Positions 17,678-27,884 are shown, numbered from the stretch's first letter. The stretch: 64,000 nucleotides of DNA from Gottschalkia purinilytica (GCF_001190785.1 NZ_LGSS01000005.1:1-64000), one strand, 5' to 3'. The notes: generated by a model not told the origin, from the sequence alone. Numbers and translations are program-made.

Positions 17678-18448
17678 ATGTTACATTCATTTTCAAGAAC
17701 AGAGATGCTTATAGGGACTGAAGCTTTAACAAAACTACAGAATAGTAGAATTGGAATTTTTGGAATAGGTGGAGTAGGAACTTTTGCTGTTGAAGCATTA
17801 GCTAGATCAGGAGTAGGACAGTTCGTTTTAGTAGACGATGATGACATATGTCTGACAAATATCAATAGACAGATACATGCTACTAGAAAGACTGTAGGAA
17901 AATCTAAAGTAGAAGTGATGAAGGAAAGAATACTAGATATTAATCCAAAATCAGAAGTTATAACATTTAAAGAACTGTATAATGAAGAAACATCAGACAA
18001 ACTTTTAGCATATGATTATAACTATATTATAGATGCTATAGATATGGTTTCTTCAAAATTAGATTTAATTGAAAAATGTAAGAATAGAAATATTCCAATA
18101 ATAAGTGCTATGGGAGCCGGAAATAAATTAAATCCAACTATGCTTGAAGTAGCAGATATATATGAAACAACTATATGTCCACTAGCTAAGGTTATGAGAA
18201 GAGAGTTAAGAAGAAGAAATATAGATAGTTTAAAAGTAGTTTATTCTAAAGAAAAGCCTATAAAGCCTAAAGAATTAGATGGTGGTTGTAAAACAAACTG
18301 TATATGTCCTAATAAAGATGCAAGAACATGTGTTGAAAGAAGACAAATTCCAGGAAGTGTTTCATTTGTGCCATCAGTGTCAGGATTAATAATAGCTTCA
18401 GAGGTTATAAAAGATATAATAAAAGATGTATCCGATATAGAGAGATAG
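17678..18448 (+). CDS. tcdA: tRNA threonylcarbamoyladenosine dehydratase (E1-like, TcdA/YgdL)
   Basis: TcdA uses ATP to cyclise t6A37 to ct6A in tRNAs reading ANN codons. It has 256 residues with the E1/ThiF Rossmann motif GIFGIGGVGTFAVEALARSG (about residue 24), DDDDICLTNINRQ (about 50) and the catalytic-region segment CKTNCICP with several cysteines near 207-220. Its size and the NRQIHAT motif fit TcdA better than MoeB or ThiF. ATG with AAGAGGAGCG. A short gap separates it from an RseC-like gene, and a terminator follows both. Confidence 0.9.
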   Translation: MLHSFSRTEMLIGTEALTKLQNSRIGIFGIGGVGTFAVEALARSGVGQFVLVDDDDICLTNINRQIHATRKTVGKSKVEVMKERILDINPKSEVITFKELYNEETSDKLLAYDYNYIIDAIDMVSSKLDLIEKCKNRNIPIISAMGAGNKLNPTMLEVADIYETTICPLAKVMRRELRRRNIDSLKVVYSKEKPIKPKELDGGCKTNCICPNKDARTCVERRQIPGSVSFVPSVSGLIIASEVIKDIIKDVSDIER

Positions 18449-18481
18449 TAAATATAATTTACGAGAGGAGATGTATTTTTT

Positions 18482-18916
18482 ATGGAACAAACCGGATATG
18501 TATATAAAACTGATGATAAGACGGCAGGAATCATTGTAAAAAGAGTATCCGCATGTGGTGATAGTTGTGCATCATGTTCATCTGACTGTAGTACATCAAA
18601 TATAACTATAAGCATAGAAAATACTTTAGATGCTAAAGTAGGAGATTATATTAAAATAAGAACTAGAACAAAATCTGTATTAAAATCAATTTTTATAGCT
18701 TACTTTATTCCACTAGCTTTAATGGTTATAGGTGTTTTTTTAGGAGTTAGTCTATTTAAAAATTTAGGATTTAAAGAATATGAATCATTAGGATTTTTAA
18801 TGGGTATAATTTTTCTTGGAATAAGTTATGTACTTTTAAGAATAATAGATAAAAAAATCTCTAAGAATAGCAATAAAACATTTGAAATGATTGAGATTCT
18901 TAGAGATAAAAAATAA
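18482..18916 (+). CDS. RseC/MucC-family membrane protein
   Basis: The 144-residue protein begins with a cytoplasmic domain containing a cysteine cluster (SACGDSCASCSSDCS, about residues 23-37) followed by two membrane helices (about 68-88 and 98-118). This is the RseC family layout, known in Proteobacteria as part of a SoxR-reducing system with Rnf-type electron carriers. In clostridia these genes often lie near rnf genes, but none is visible here, so the role (possibly redox-cluster or electron-transfer related) is uncertain. ATG with CGAGAGGAG, 33 bases after tcdA. Confidence 0.85.
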   Translation: MEQTGYVYKTDDKTAGIIVKRVSACGDSCASCSSDCSTSNITISIENTLDAKVGDYIKIRTRTKSVLKSIFIAYFIPLALMVIGVFLGVSLFKNLGFKEYESLGFLMGIIFLGISYVLLRIIDKKISKNSNKTFEMIEILRDKK

Positions 18917-18932
18917 AATATTTATTTTAACA

Positions 18933-19406
18933 TTAATTACTGCCATCAGGCAGTTGTTTTTTTTGCTTAATATACTCTCTATATTTCATAATTGCTCTAT
19001 TAATTGAAGACGACACAATTACTGCTATAGCTATAGAAAAAGCAGTAAAGATAGTTTGACTTCCTATATCAGCAGCAGTTATAAAGTTTTTCTTGATAAG
19101 AGCAAGCATTGTATAGTACATACCTGCGCCTGGAACAAGAGGAATTATACCAGGAACTATAAAAACAGTTGCTGGTTTTTTGAAAATTTTAGCATAAGCT
19201 TCACCAAGGAGTCCAGCAGTTGTAGCCCCTAAAAAAGTACCTACTATTGAGGAATTAGACAGATATTTTGCTATAATATTCACTAACCATCCTATTGCAC
19301 CACATGTACCTGCATTCACTAATGTATCTTTAGGTCCATTAAAGAGAACAGCAAATCCAACAGTAGATAAGAAAGCATATAGAGCTTGTTTTATGTAAAA
19401 GATCAT
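18933..19406 (-). CDS. ThrE_2-type threonine/serine exporter subunit
   Basis: This gene encodes 157 residues with about four or five membrane helices and the sequence TKDTLVNAGTCGAIGWLVN-like pattern (here PKDTLVNAGTCGAIGWL, about residue 25), plus PGIIPLVPGAGMYY (about 85). This is the small half of split ThrE exporters (DUF3815/ThrE_2). The partner, encoded 11 bases upstream on the same strand, supplies the other half. Together they probably export threonine or serine or related metabolites. ATG with AGGGGGTA, which overlaps the end of the upstream gene. The C-terminal codons coincide with a plus-strand terminator. Confidence 0.85.
   Translation of the reverse strand: MIFYIKQALYAFLSTVGFAVLFNGPKDTLVNAGTCGAIGWLVNIIAKYLSNSSIVGTFLGATTAGLLGEAYAKIFKKPATVFIVPGIIPLVPGAGMYYTMLALIKKNFITAADIGSQTIFTAFSIAIAVIVSSSINRAIMKYREYIKQKKQLPDGSN
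18939..18966 (+). terminator. Terminator of tcdA-rseC lying inside the convergent gene
   Basis: ACTGCC-ATCA-GGCAGT followed by TGTTTTTTTTTG is a compact intrinsic terminator for the plus strand. It lies within the last codons (LPDGSN) of the minus-strand gene ending at 18933, so the same bases code for protein on the other strand. Confidence 0.8.
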
Positions 19407-19417
19407 TTAAATACCCC

Positions 19418-20182
19418 CTAGTAAAAATAAAGTATAATACCTACACCTAATGCAATTGATAATGCACACAATATTGCTTCTAAACCTCTAGAAACTCCTG
19501 CTAAAAAGTCGCCACTTATAGAGTCACGGGTAGCATTAGTTATAGCAAAACCAGGTACTAAAGGCATTATAGAGCCTATAATGATGTTATCAATGCTATT
19601 ACCAATTCCTATTTTTACAAATAATATAGCTAACGCACCAGATACAAGAGATCCCATAAAGTCTTTCACATAACTTATGATATTAACTTTTCTACCTACA
19701 ACTTCTCTACTTTTAACGACTAGAACACTGACTAAGAAAGCAGCTAAAAAGTCTGAAAAACTACCTTTAAATAGTAATGCAGAGAATCCACCTATTAAAC
19801 CACCACCAAGTACTGATTTAGTAAAATCAGAATAAGGTTTTAAGTTTCTTATAGATACCAGTCTTTCGACTCCTTCACTAACAGTCATCTTTGAGCTTAC
19901 AAATTCTCTAGAGAATTCATTTACCAGTGTAATTTTATTTAAATCTATTCTTTTAGTTTTAGTCCTTTGTATATAGGTCATAATTTCATTATCATAGCCT
20001 ATAGTGAGAAATATTCCAGTGGGGATTACAAAAACATCTACATAGTCTATTATATCTATAGCGTTACATATTCTTATTATAGTATCTTCTACTCTGTAGG
20101 TTTCAGCACCATTTTCAAGCATTATTTCACCTGCAAGTACAGACATGTCTAAAACTTTTCTAGCTTTATCTTTTTTGCACAA
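19418..20182 (-). CDS. ThrE-family threonine/serine exporter, larger subunit
   Basis: The gene encodes 254 residues from a TTG preceded by AAGGGGG. The N-terminal cytoplasmic domain has the family start ...GEIMLENGAETYRVEDTI (about residue 17), followed by five membrane helices and PLVPGFAITNATRD (about 208), which parallels the PLVPGAG motif of the partner. It is the DUF1212/ThrE part of a split exporter; the full-length Corynebacterium ThrE exports threonine and serine. It is translated first, with its partner directly downstream. It diverges from glyA, the serine/glycine hydroxymethyltransferase gene, which may reflect shared serine metabolism (inference). Confidence 0.87.
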   Translation of the reverse strand: MCKKDKARKVLDMSVLAGEIMLENGAETYRVEDTIIRICNAIDIIDYVDVFVIPTGIFLTIGYDNEIMTYIQRTKTKRIDLNKITLVNEFSREFVSSKMTVSEGVERLVSIRNLKPYSDFTKSVLGGGLIGGFSALLFKGSFSDFLAAFLVSVLVVKSREVVGRKVNIISYVKDFMGSLVSGALAILFVKIGIGNSIDNIIIGSIMPLVPGFAITNATRDSISGDFLAGVSRGLEAILCALSIALGVGIILYFY

Positions 20183-20576
20183 AATACATACCCCCTTACA
20201 TAAAAAATATATCTTAATGTATATTTTAGCAGAAAAATCTATATTGGATACTTTAAGTTTATAGAGTTCTTACAATTGTAAGTTTCTATTTTATTGTGTA
20301 ATCTAACTATAAGCACTATTTAAAGAAAATAGAGTAAATATTATGTCACAATTCAATAAGTAGTATAACACGGATGATAACATTTTCTCTATTTCTATTA
20401 TAGATTAACCAAATTGTTCTATGTAATGCAATTAAAATATCAAATAGTAACAAAAAAATCACAAAAAATAATTTTTTGGTCTTTATAATATTTGATTATA
20501 ATGTTATATTATATATGAAATGTTGCATTATATTAAGTTAAATTTTTAATTAACATAAGAAAGGGGAATTATAAGT
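20183..20576. other. 394-bp divergent intergenic region, exporter versus glyA
   Basis: No gene is present. It must contain both promoters. A TATAAT at 20497-20502 has only a TTGGTC at 15 bases upstream, so the glyA promoter is not certain. A short palindrome TTACAATTGTAA lies at 20271-20282. AAAGGGG before ATG is the glyA ribosome site. Confidence 0.5.
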
Positions 20577-21803
20577 ATGGATTTTAGCAATTTAAGAAAA
20601 AGTGACCCACAAATAATGGAAGCTATTGATAAGGAATTACAAAGACAAAAACAAAATATTGAGCTAATAGCTTCAGAAAACTTTGTAACTGAAAGTGTAA
20701 TGGAAGCAATGGGTAGTTATCTAACAAATAAATATGCAGAAGGTTACCCAGGAAAAAGATACTACGGTGGATGTGAATTCGTTGACGTAGTAGAAGATTT
20801 AGCAAGAGACAGACTGAAAGAAATATTCGGAGCTGATCATGCTAACGTTCAACCACATTCAGGAGCTAATGCTAACTTAGGAGTTTATTTCTCAGTATTA
20901 AAACCTGGAGATAAAGTTCTTGGTATGAATTTATCACATGGTGGACATTTAACTCATGGTAGCCCTGTAAATATTTCAGGAATTTACTATAACTTCGTTG
21001 ACTATGGAGTAGAAGAAGGTACAGAAGTAGTTGATTATGATAAATTAAGAGAAATTGCTGTTAAAGAGCAACCAAAAATGATAGTTGCTGGATGGAGTGC
21101 TTATCCAAGAAAATTAGATTTCGCTAAATTCAGAGAAATCGCTGACGAAGTAGGAGCTTACTTAATGGTAGATATGGCTCACTTTGCTGGATTAGTTGCA
21201 GCTGGATTATATCCAAACCCAGTTCCACATGCTGACTTCGTAACTAGTACAACTCATAAAACATTAAGAGGACCAAGAGGTGGAATCATCCTTTGTAAAG
21301 AAAAATATGCTAAAATGATAGACAAAGCTATATTCCCAGGATTACAAGGTGGTCCATTAATGCACGTTATCGCTGGTAAAGCTGTTGCATTCAAAGAAGC
21401 ATTATCAGATGATTTCAAAGGTTACCAAGAACAAGTGGTTAAAAATGCTAAAGTATTAGCTGAATCATTACAAGAAAATGGATTCAGAATTGTTTCAGGT
21501 GGAACTGATACTCACTTAATGTTAGTTGACGTTAAGGCTATCGGATTAACTGGTAAAGAAGCAGAAGCATTACTTGATGAAGCACAAGTAACTGTTAACA
21601 AAAATACTATTCCATTTGATCAAGAAAGCCCATTTGTAACAAGCGGATTAAGAATAGGTACACCAGCTGTTACAACTAGAGGAATGAAAGAAGACGATAT
21701 GAAAGAAATCGCAGCTATAATCAAATTAGCTTTACTTGATAAAAATAAAGAAGAAGCAATAAAAAGAGTAAGCGCTCTTTGCGAAAAATATCCATTATAC
21801 TAA
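20577..21803 (+). CDS. glyA: Serine hydroxymethyltransferase
   Basis: GlyA interconverts serine and glycine with transfer of a one-carbon unit to tetrahydrofolate; it is PLP-dependent. The 408 residues are typical. The PLP lysine lies in [14 protein letters not shown] (about residue 226), and [29 protein letters not shown] and QPHSGANAN are canonical. ATG with AAAGGGG. Codon choice is visibly biased (TTC, AAC, ATC, GGT and GCT used more than in neighbours), as expected for a highly expressed gene. It is transcribed alone and ends at a clear terminator. Confidence 0.97.
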   Translation: MDFSNLRKSDPQIMEAIDKELQRQKQNIELIASENFVTESVMEAMGSYLTNKYAEGYPGKRYYGGCEFVDVVEDLARDRLKEIFGADHANVQPHSGANANLGVYFSVLKPGDKVLGMNLSHGGHLTHGSPVNISGIYYNFVDYGVEEGTEVVDYDKLREIAVKEQPKMIVAGWSAYPRKLDFAKFREIADEVGAYLMVDMAHFAGLVAAGLYPNPVPHADFVTSTTHKTLRGPRGGIILCKEKYAKMIDKAIFPGLQGGPLMHVIAGKAVAFKEALSDDFKGYQEQVVKNAKVLAESLQENGFRIVSGGTDTHLMLVDVKAIGLTGKEAEALLDEAQVTVNKNTIPFDQESPFVTSGLRIGTPAVTTRGMKEDDMKEIAAIIKLALLDKNKEEAIKRVSALCEKYPLY

Positions 21804-21824
21804 GAGCTTACTTAGAATAAATAG

Positions 21825-21860
21825 AAAACAGGAAGGTTATTAAACCTTTCTGTTTTTTTA
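21825..21860 (+). terminator. Intrinsic terminator of glyA
   Basis: AAAACAGGAAGGT (21825-21837) pairs with ACCTTTCTGTTTT (21844-21856) with one G-T pair, followed by more T. Confidence 0.9.
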
Positions 21861-22216
21861 TTTATCTTAACTTGAAAATTTAAATTAAATATGTGTTTCG
21901 AGACAATCCTTTTTAATTGATTATATTTATATTTGTAAAACTCTATAAGTTATCTAATAGAATTTGAAGTGTTAGTTAAATCTCACTAGTATTGATAATA
22001 CTGTGCTGATACTTTTCTCCCTAAGTGTTTAGTAATTTAAAACCAGTAAATTCAATATAAAAAATTAACTAGCATGACGAGTTAATAAAATATTATACGT
22101 TTCTATATAGGAAATCTTAACTAAAGTTGTATATAATATCTGAATATAAAAAAGTAATGAGGGAAAAATAGTAACTATATTTTAAAGCAAAGAAAAGTCT
22201 TTAAGTGGGTGATAAA
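21861..22216. other. Intergenic region before the YIEGIA gene
   Basis: About 350 AT-rich bases with no gene. A short imperfect hairpin (AGTATT-GAT-AATACT, about 21999-22013) is visible. No convincing promoter consensus was found. Confidence 0.5.
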
Positions 22217-23134
22217 TTGTTTAAATATGGTTTTATTATAGTGCCAGCAATTTTAGTAGGATTTATTTCAAGATTAGCCATGTTAAAAATTGACTATAGG
22301 CAGTATCCTAGTTATCCACAAGGGGTGTTTACTCATCTAACTCTTGGAATTATTGCTTCAGCTTTAGGAGCAGTAGCGGTGCCTGCTTTAGCAGATAATG
22401 AATTTTCTGCTGTGACTTTTTTGTCTTTAGCAGCACAACAATTTAGAGAGGTAAGAAATCTAGAGAGACAAAGTTTGGATAACATAGAGCCTACAGAACT
22501 TGTAGCAAGAGGAACAGCATACATAGAAGATATTGCTAAGGCTTTCGAGGCAAGGAATTACGTAACTATGATAGTATCTTTGATAGTTAGCATTGTAATA
22601 TATTTGATGACAAGAATGAATATAGGTTTAGTATATTCTATATCAATAGGTCTAATTGTAGGAATAGTATCACTTATTTACTTAAATAAAGCAATATCTA
22701 GAGAAACATTGGAGGATATAGCTGAAGTCAAGATAGCAAAAATTTCCTTTGAAGGACCTTTATTAAGGATTAATGATACTGTAATAATGAACATAGGATC
22801 TGAAAAATCTAGACAGATCTATAAGGAAAATGGAATAGCAGTAGAGATAATTCCACATGACAAAAATGGAATTGAAACTCTTGCTAATACAGGCCAAAGG
22901 CAAGCAATACAACATAATGCTGCGGCATTATTAGGAATAAGAAAAGATGTGGATGAGCCTGATTTTACTCCTATAGCTAGAAGAGATCCACATACGGGGA
23001 GAGTTGTAATGTCTATAGTGGCTATGGACCCAGATGAAGATTGTCTTGTAGAAGCTGTAAAGCAAACAATAGTATTAGAAAGCTCTAGAAGAAAGCCTTT
23101 AAACTCCAAAATAGGTAGAAGATCACAACGATAG
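22217..23134 (+). CDS. YIEGIA-family membrane protein
   Basis: The protein is 305 residues with an N-terminal membrane helix, two central helices (about 115-155) and a long cytoplasmic C-terminal part. The family motif appears as GTAYIEDIAKAF (about residue 99), with Asp in place of the usual Gly of YIEGIA. A GTG at 22205 would be the first base of the Shine-Dalgarno itself: GTGGGTGAT pairs well with 16S rRNA, so I take the TTG at 22217. The next gene encodes its small partner. YIEGIA proteins are confined largely to endospore formers and are encoded upstream of der-gpsA-spoIVA, as here. A role in spore envelope assembly is reported for a Bacillus homologue to my memory; the mechanism is unknown. 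Confidence 0.85.
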   Translation: MFKYGFIIVPAILVGFISRLAMLKIDYRQYPSYPQGVFTHLTLGIIASALGAVAVPALADNEFSAVTFLSLAAQQFREVRNLERQSLDNIEPTELVARGTAYIEDIAKAFEARNYVTMIVSLIVSIVIYLMTRMNIGLVYSISIGLIVGIVSLIYLNKAISRETLEDIAEVKIAKISFEGPLLRINDTVIMNIGSEKSRQIYKENGIAVEIIPHDKNGIETLANTGQRQAIQHNAAALLGIRKDVDEPDFTPIARRDPHTGRVVMSIVAMDPDEDCLVEAVKQTIVLESSRRKPLNSKIGRRSQR

Positions 23135-23145
23135 GAGGTTAAATA

Positions 23146-23340
23146 GTGGATGTAGGAATAAAAGAATATATATTAGCCATAATTACTACTAATAAAGATT
23201 CAGTATCAGGAGGAAGTGTTCCAGTATTCTATACTAAGGATAAGGAAGAACAGGAAAAAGTATCTATATTAATATCAAAAATAACCACTGGAATGATACA
23301 CGATTTAGAAAATGGATGTTATGTAATAGTTAAACATTGA
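23146..23340 (+). CDS. Small partner protein of YIEGIA (capping subunit family)
   Basis: The 64-residue protein starts at GTG behind TAGGAGGTT, 11 bases after the YIEGIA gene. It has no membrane helix. The sequence EYILAIITTN-KDSVSGGSVPVF followed by a C-terminal NGCYVIVKH matches the small proteins annotated as capping complex subunit for YIEGIA. That assignment rests on recognition of the family and strict adjacency. It probably binds the cytoplasmic part of the upstream protein. Confidence 0.75.
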   Translation: MDVGIKEYILAIITTNKDSVSGGSVPVFYTKDKEEQEKVSILISKITTGMIHDLENGCYVIVKH

Positions 23341-23358
23341 TATAGTTATAATAAATTA

Positions 23359-23395
23359 TAAGGTATAATGAATTATCATTATACCTTACGTTTAT
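23359..23395 (+). terminator. Probable terminator after the YIEGIA pair
   Basis: TAAGGTATAATGA (23359-23371) pairs perfectly with TCATTATACCTTA (23376-23388) around a 4-base loop. The downstream CGTTTATTTATG is only weakly T-rich. Confidence 0.65.
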
Positions 23396-23578
23396 TTATG
23401 CTATAATATAGAGATGTAAATTGCAATATCATAATATTTATTTGTATTTGAATTTCAACTATTATTATAAGAGAATATATTAAAAACTATTTGATAATTT
23501 TAAAACTATGATACAATACTAAAGCTAGGTAACTATCTTATACTTAAGACAATAAATAATTATTTAGAAGGGGATAGC

Positions 23579-24907
23579 ATGGAGTTAAAAAACTTAAGTG
23601 AAAATATTAATATAATAGAAGAAGTAGAGTCTAATAGTATAGCTGAAGAATTAGAGATAGAGCCAGGAGATATACTTTTATCTATAAATGATAAAGGTAT
23701 TAAAGATATTATAGACTATAAATATATGATAACAGATGATTTTGTTACAATGACAATACAGAAACCAGATGGAGAAGTATGGGAACTAGAAATAGAAAAA
23801 GATTTTGATGAAGATATTGGTATAGTATTTACTAATCCACTTATAGATAAGGCTAAAAACTGTAGAAATAAATGTATGTTTTGTTTTATAGATCAGCTAC
23901 CTAAAGGAATGAGAAACACCTTATATTTTAAAGATGATGACTCTAGATTGTCATTTTTACAAGGTAATTTTATTACTCTTACGAACTTAAATGATGAGGA
24001 AATTGATAGAATAATAAAATATAAACTAAGTCCCATTAATATATCAGTTCATACAACTAATCCTGAATTGAGGATAAAAATGCTGCAAAACAAGAATGCA
24101 GGTAAAATATATGATATCCTTAAAAGATTTAATGAAGCAGGAATAAACATGAATTGTCAAATAGTATTGGTTCCTAATGTAAACGATGGTTTGGAATTAG
24201 AAAGTACGATAAAAGACTTATCACAACTTCATCCAAATATTTCGAGTGTTGCTGTAGTTCCAATAGGAGTAACTAAATACAGAAAGGGATTATGTGAAGT
24301 TGATATATATAATTATAACAGTGCTAATGAAGTATTAAAGTTAATTGATGGAATGCAAAAAAGTTTTCTAAATACTATTGGAACGAGATTTGTATTTCCA
24401 TCTGATGAGTTCTATGTTTTATCGGAAAGAGAAATACCTAAATATAAAAATTATGAAGGATTTCCTCAAATAGAAAATGGTGTTGGACTTATAAGATCAT
24501 TTCAATCAGAAGTAGAAGAGGCTTTAGAAAATATGAAAGGAAAATGTACCTCAAATAACGAATATATTATAGCTACTGGGGAACTATCATATAATTTTAT
24601 GAAAAGTATAAGTGAATTAATAATGGATAGCATACAAGGTATTAGACTTAAAGTAATTCCTATAAAGAATAAATTCTTTGGAGATACTATAACAGTTTCT
24701 GGACTTGTAACAGGAAATGATCTATATAATGAATTAAAAAATTATAAACCTAAAGACGGATTTATAATACCAAAATGTATGTTAAAAAGAGATGAAGATA
24801 TATTTTTAGATGATTTAACTTTATTGCAATTAGAAGAAAAACTAGAATCTAAGGTTACCGTTTCAAAAGTTGATGGAAAAGATTTTGTAGATATATTAAA
24901 AAAATAG
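23579..24907 (+). CDS. DUF512 radical SAM protein with PDZ-like N-terminus
   Basis: The gene encodes 442 residues. An N-terminal PDZ-like segment ([19 protein letters not shown], about 22-40) is followed by a cysteine motif [14 protein letters not shown] (about 93), then [16 protein letters not shown] and a C-terminal DUF512 domain. This PDZ/radical SAM-like/DUF512 arrangement is widespread in clostridia and cyanobacteria, located before der. Its reaction is unknown. The N-terminal cysteines could bind an iron-sulphur cluster and SAM. ATG with AAGGGGA. It is separated from der by a few bases, so the two are co-transcribed. Confidence 0.88.
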   Translation: MELKNLSENINIIEEVESNSIAEELEIEPGDILLSINDKGIKDIIDYKYMITDDFVTMTIQKPDGEVWELEIEKDFDEDIGIVFTNPLIDKAKNCRNKCMFCFIDQLPKGMRNTLYFKDDDSRLSFLQGNFITLTNLNDEEIDRIIKYKLSPINISVHTTNPELRIKMLQNKNAGKIYDILKRFNEAGINMNCQIVLVPNVNDGLELESTIKDLSQLHPNISSVAVVPIGVTKYRKGLCEVDIYNYNSANEVLKLIDGMQKSFLNTIGTRFVFPSDEFYVLSEREIPKYKNYEGFPQIENGVGLIRSFQSEVEEALENMKGKCTSNNEYIIATGELSYNFMKSISELIMDSIQGIRLKVIPIKNKFFGDTITVSGLVTGNDLYNELKNYKPKDGFIIPKCMLKRDEDIFLDDLTLLQLEEKLESKVTVSKVDGKDFVDILKK

Positions 24908-24921
24908 AAGAGGTGATGTAT

Positions 24922-26241
24922 ATGGCAAGACCTATAGTTACTATAGTAGGAAGACCAAATGTTGGGAAATCAACACTTTTTAATAGAATAGCAGGACGAA
25001 GAATATCAATAGTTGAAGATAAGCCAGGTGTAACAAGAGATAGAATTTATGCAGAGGGAGAATGGCTAAACAATTACTTTACACTTATTGATACAGGTGG
25101 AATTGAGCCTGAAAGTGAAGATATAATACTTTCCCAAATGAGAAGACAAGCAGAAGTAGCAATAGAGACTGGTGATGTAATAATGTTTGTTGTAGATGGA
25201 TTAGAAGGACTTACATCTACAGATAAAGAAATCTCTCAGATGTTAAGAAAATCAAGGAAAAAAGTTATTTTAGTTTGTAATAAGATAGATACTCCCAAAA
25301 CACCAGATACTATATATGAATTTTATGAGCTAGGACTAGGAACTCCTATGGTAATATCTGCTGGACAAGGATTAGGACTTGGAGACTTACTAGATGAAGT
25401 AATAAAGAATTTTCCAGAAGATAAAGATACAGAATATGATGAAGATGTTATAAAAGTAGCTGTTATTGGGAAACCAAATGCAGGTAAGTCTTCTCTTATA
25501 AATAACATATTAGGAGAAAATAGGGTAATAGTAAGTGATATAGCAGGAACTACAAGAGATGCTATAGATACTCCTTTTTCTGTAGGTGATGATAAGTATG
25601 TACTTATAGACACTGCTGGACTTAGACGAAGAAAAAATGTAAATGAAAATATAGAGAGATATAGCGTTATAAGAACTCTAGCAGCCATAGAAAGAGCAGA
25701 TGTATGTATTATAATGATAGATGCTACAGAAGGGGTAACAGAACAAGATGCAAAGATAGCAGGATATGCACATAATAGTGGAAAAGCTTCTATAATAGCT
25801 GTGAATAAATGGGACTTGGTAGAGAAAGAAGATAAAACATATCTTCAATTTGAACAGGAAATTAGAAGAAATTTATCTTTTATGACTTATGCACCAATTA
25901 TATTCATATCAGCAAAAACGGGAAAACGAGTTAATAAGTTATTTGAACTTGTAAAAATAGTTTCAAACAATCATTCTATGAGAATAACTACAGGAGTCTT
26001 AAATGATATAATAGGAGAAGCTGTTTTAATGAATCAGCCACCTTCAGATAAAGGAAGGAGACTAAAGATATTTTATGGAACTCAAGTTGGTGTACAACCA
26101 CCTAAGTTTGTCATATTCATAAATGATAAAGAGTTAATGCATTTTTCTTATGCAAGATATTTAGAAAATCAAATAAGACAATCATTTGGTTTTGAAGGAA
26201 CTCCATTACAGTTTGAGTTCAACGAGAAAAAGGGGGATTAG
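24922..26241 (+). CDS. der: Ribosome-assembly GTPase Der (EngA)
   Basis: Der has two consecutive GTPase domains and is needed for 50S ribosomal subunit maturation. G1 motifs are GRPNVGKST (about residue 9) and GKPNAGKSS (about 184); NKID and NKWD are the G4 motifs; a KH-like domain forms the C-terminus. The chosen ATG at 24922 gives [17 protein letters not shown] and lies just after AGAGGTGAT; the GTG at 24913 falls inside that ribosome site. It has 439 residues, normal. One base separates its stop from the plsY start, so translation is coupled. Confidence 0.96.
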   Translation: MARPIVTIVGRPNVGKSTLFNRIAGRRISIVEDKPGVTRDRIYAEGEWLNNYFTLIDTGGIEPESEDIILSQMRRQAEVAIETGDVIMFVVDGLEGLTSTDKEISQMLRKSRKKVILVCNKIDTPKTPDTIYEFYELGLGTPMVISAGQGLGLGDLLDEVIKNFPEDKDTEYDEDVIKVAVIGKPNAGKSSLINNILGENRVIVSDIAGTTRDAIDTPFSVGDDKYVLIDTAGLRRRKNVNENIERYSVIRTLAAIERADVCIIMIDATEGVTEQDAKIAGYAHNSGKASIIAVNKWDLVEKEDKTYLQFEQEIRRNLSFMTYAPIIFISAKTGKRVNKLFELVKIVSNNHSMRITTGVLNDIIGEAVLMNQPPSDKGRRLKIFYGTQVGVQPPKFVIFINDKELMHFSYARYLENQIRQSFGFEGTPLQFEFNEKKGD

Positions 26242-26242
26242 G

Positions 26243-26842
26243 ATGAAAGAAATTATTATAATTATTTTAATTTCATATTTGTTAGGAAACTTTCAAACAT
26301 CCTATATTTTAGGAAGAGTGTTTAAAAAGACTGATATTAGAAAATTTGGAAGTGGAAATGCAGGTACAACTAATGCATTAAGAGTTTTTGGTAAAAAAAT
26401 AGCTATAGCTACACTTTTAATAGATGCGTTAAAAGGAGTAGCAGCTGTTATGATAGGAAGAGAAATAAGTGGAGATATTGGTGCTATTACAGCTGGTGTT
26501 AGTGTTGTAATTGGACATAATTGGCCAGTATTTCTTAAATTTAAAGGCGGAAAAGGAATTGCTACTACTATTGGAGTAGGATTAACTATAACATTTTTAT
26601 CAGGAATAATATCTATTATCTTAGGTATATTAATTGTAATTAAAACAAAGTATGTATCTCTTGGATCTTTATTAGCTGTAATTATCTGGCCTGTGATTAC
26701 GATTATAGTATACAAACCTTTTAATCTAAGTTTATTAATACTTACAACTTTACTAGCTATTATGGCTCTTTATAAACATAGAAGCAATATAAGAAGATTA
26801 TTAAGTGGACAAGAATCTAAATTAGGAAATAAGTTAAATTAA
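26243..26842 (+). CDS. plsY: Glycerol-3-phosphate acyltransferase PlsY
   Basis: PlsY transfers an acyl group from acyl phosphate to glycerol-3-phosphate, the first step of phospholipid synthesis. It has 199 residues and five membrane helices. The motifs SGNAGTTNALRVFG (about residue 38), HNWPVFLKFKGGKGIAT (about 98) and HRSNIRRLLSG at the C-terminus are diagnostic. The ATG at 26243 follows AGGGGGATTAGG, inside the end of der; a longer in-frame start at 26186 lies deep in der without a ribosome site. It is directly followed by gpsA, which makes its substrate. Confidence 0.96.
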   Translation: MKEIIIIILISYLLGNFQTSYILGRVFKKTDIRKFGSGNAGTTNALRVFGKKIAIATLLIDALKGVAAVMIGREISGDIGAITAGVSVVIGHNWPVFLKFKGGKGIATTIGVGLTITFLSGIISIILGILIVIKTKYVSLGSLLAVIIWPVITIIVYKPFNLSLLILTTLLAIMALYKHRSNIRRLLSGQESKLGNKLN

Positions 26843-26858
26843 TCAAGGGGGAATAAAA

Positions 26859-27884
26859 ATGGATAGTAAAATAGCAGTTATAGGCGGTGGAAGCTGGGGA
26901 ACTGCTTTAGCTATTGTATTAGGTAAAAAGGGCTTTGAAGTAGATATATGGATGAGAGATAAAAAACAATGTGAACATGCAAAATATGCAAGAGAAAATG
27001 TGAAATATTTACCAGGAATAGTTTTGCCTAATAGTATAGATATTACTAATGATATATCAGAAGCAATTTACAAAAAGGATATAATAATATCTTCTGTACC
27101 GTCTCATACGGTTAGAGATATTCTAAAAGACATGAAAAAAGATATGAAAAAGGATCAAATAATTGTAAATGTTTCTAAAGGAATAGAAGTAGACTCTTTA
27201 TTAAGAATTTCTGAGGTAGTAAAGGACGAGCTTCCTGAAAATGAATATGTTGTTTTGTCTGGACCCTCACATGCAGAAGAAGTTGCTAAAGATGTTCCTA
27301 CTACGGTTGTAGTGTCATCACAAAAAAGAAAGATAGCTGAATATGTACAAGATATATTTATGACTCCAAAGTTTAGAGTTTATACAAATCCAGATGTAAT
27401 AGGAGTAGAAATTGGAGGAGCTTTAAAGAATATAATAGCTCTTGGGGCAGGTATATCTGATGGACTAGGATATGGAGATAATACTAGAGCAGCTCTTATG
27501 AATAGAGGATTTGTAGAGATAGCAAGATTAGGAAGTAAAATGGGAGCAAAGGAAGCAACTTTTGCAGGACTATCAGGAATCGGAGACTTAATAGTAACGT
27601 GTACAAGCATGCATAGTAGAAATAGAAGGGCAGGCATGCTTATCGGACAAGGTAAGAGTCTAGACGAATCAATACAATCAATTGGTATGGTTGTTGAAGG
27701 AATAAAAACTACGAATGCAGGATATAAATTATCACAAAAGTTAGGAGTAGAGATGCCTATTACCGAGGAAATATATAAGGTATTATATGAAAACTCAGAT
27801 GTAAAAAATGCGGTAATTAATCTAATGATGAGAAATAAAAAGCATGAAATAGAAGATATAGCTGAGGAAAATAACTGGGAATAG
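26859..27884 (+). CDS. gpsA: NAD(P)-dependent glycerol-3-phosphate dehydrogenase
   Basis: GpsA reduces dihydroxyacetone phosphate to glycerol-3-phosphate, supplying PlsY encoded just upstream. The 341-residue protein has the N-terminal Rossmann motif AVIGGGSWGTALA, the SGPSHAEEV segment (about residue 138) and EIGGALKNIIALGAGISDG (about 184) containing the catalytic Lys. ATG with AAGGGGG. A terminator follows at once, separating it from spoIVA. Confidence 0.97.
   Translation: MDSKIAVIGGGSWGTALAIVLGKKGFEVDIWMRDKKQCEHAKYARENVKYLPGIVLPNSIDITNDISEAIYKKDIIISSVPSHTVRDILKDMKKDMKKDQIIVNVSKGIEVDSLLRISEVVKDELPENEYVVLSGPSHAEEVAKDVPTTVVVSSQKRKIAEYVQDIFMTPKFRVYTNPDVIGVEIGGALKNIIALGAGISDGLGYGDNTRAALMNRGFVEIARLGSKMGAKEATFAGLSGIGDLIVTCTSMHSRNRRAGMLIGQGKSLDESIQSIGMVVEGIKTTNAGYKLSQKLGVEMPITEEIYKVLYENSDVKNAVINLMMRNKKHEIEDIAEENNWE

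Noticed and set aside
26186-26242. N-terminal extension of plsY inside der
   Set aside because: Extra residues are basic and unlike PlsY; AGGGGGATTAGG precedes the ATG at 26243.
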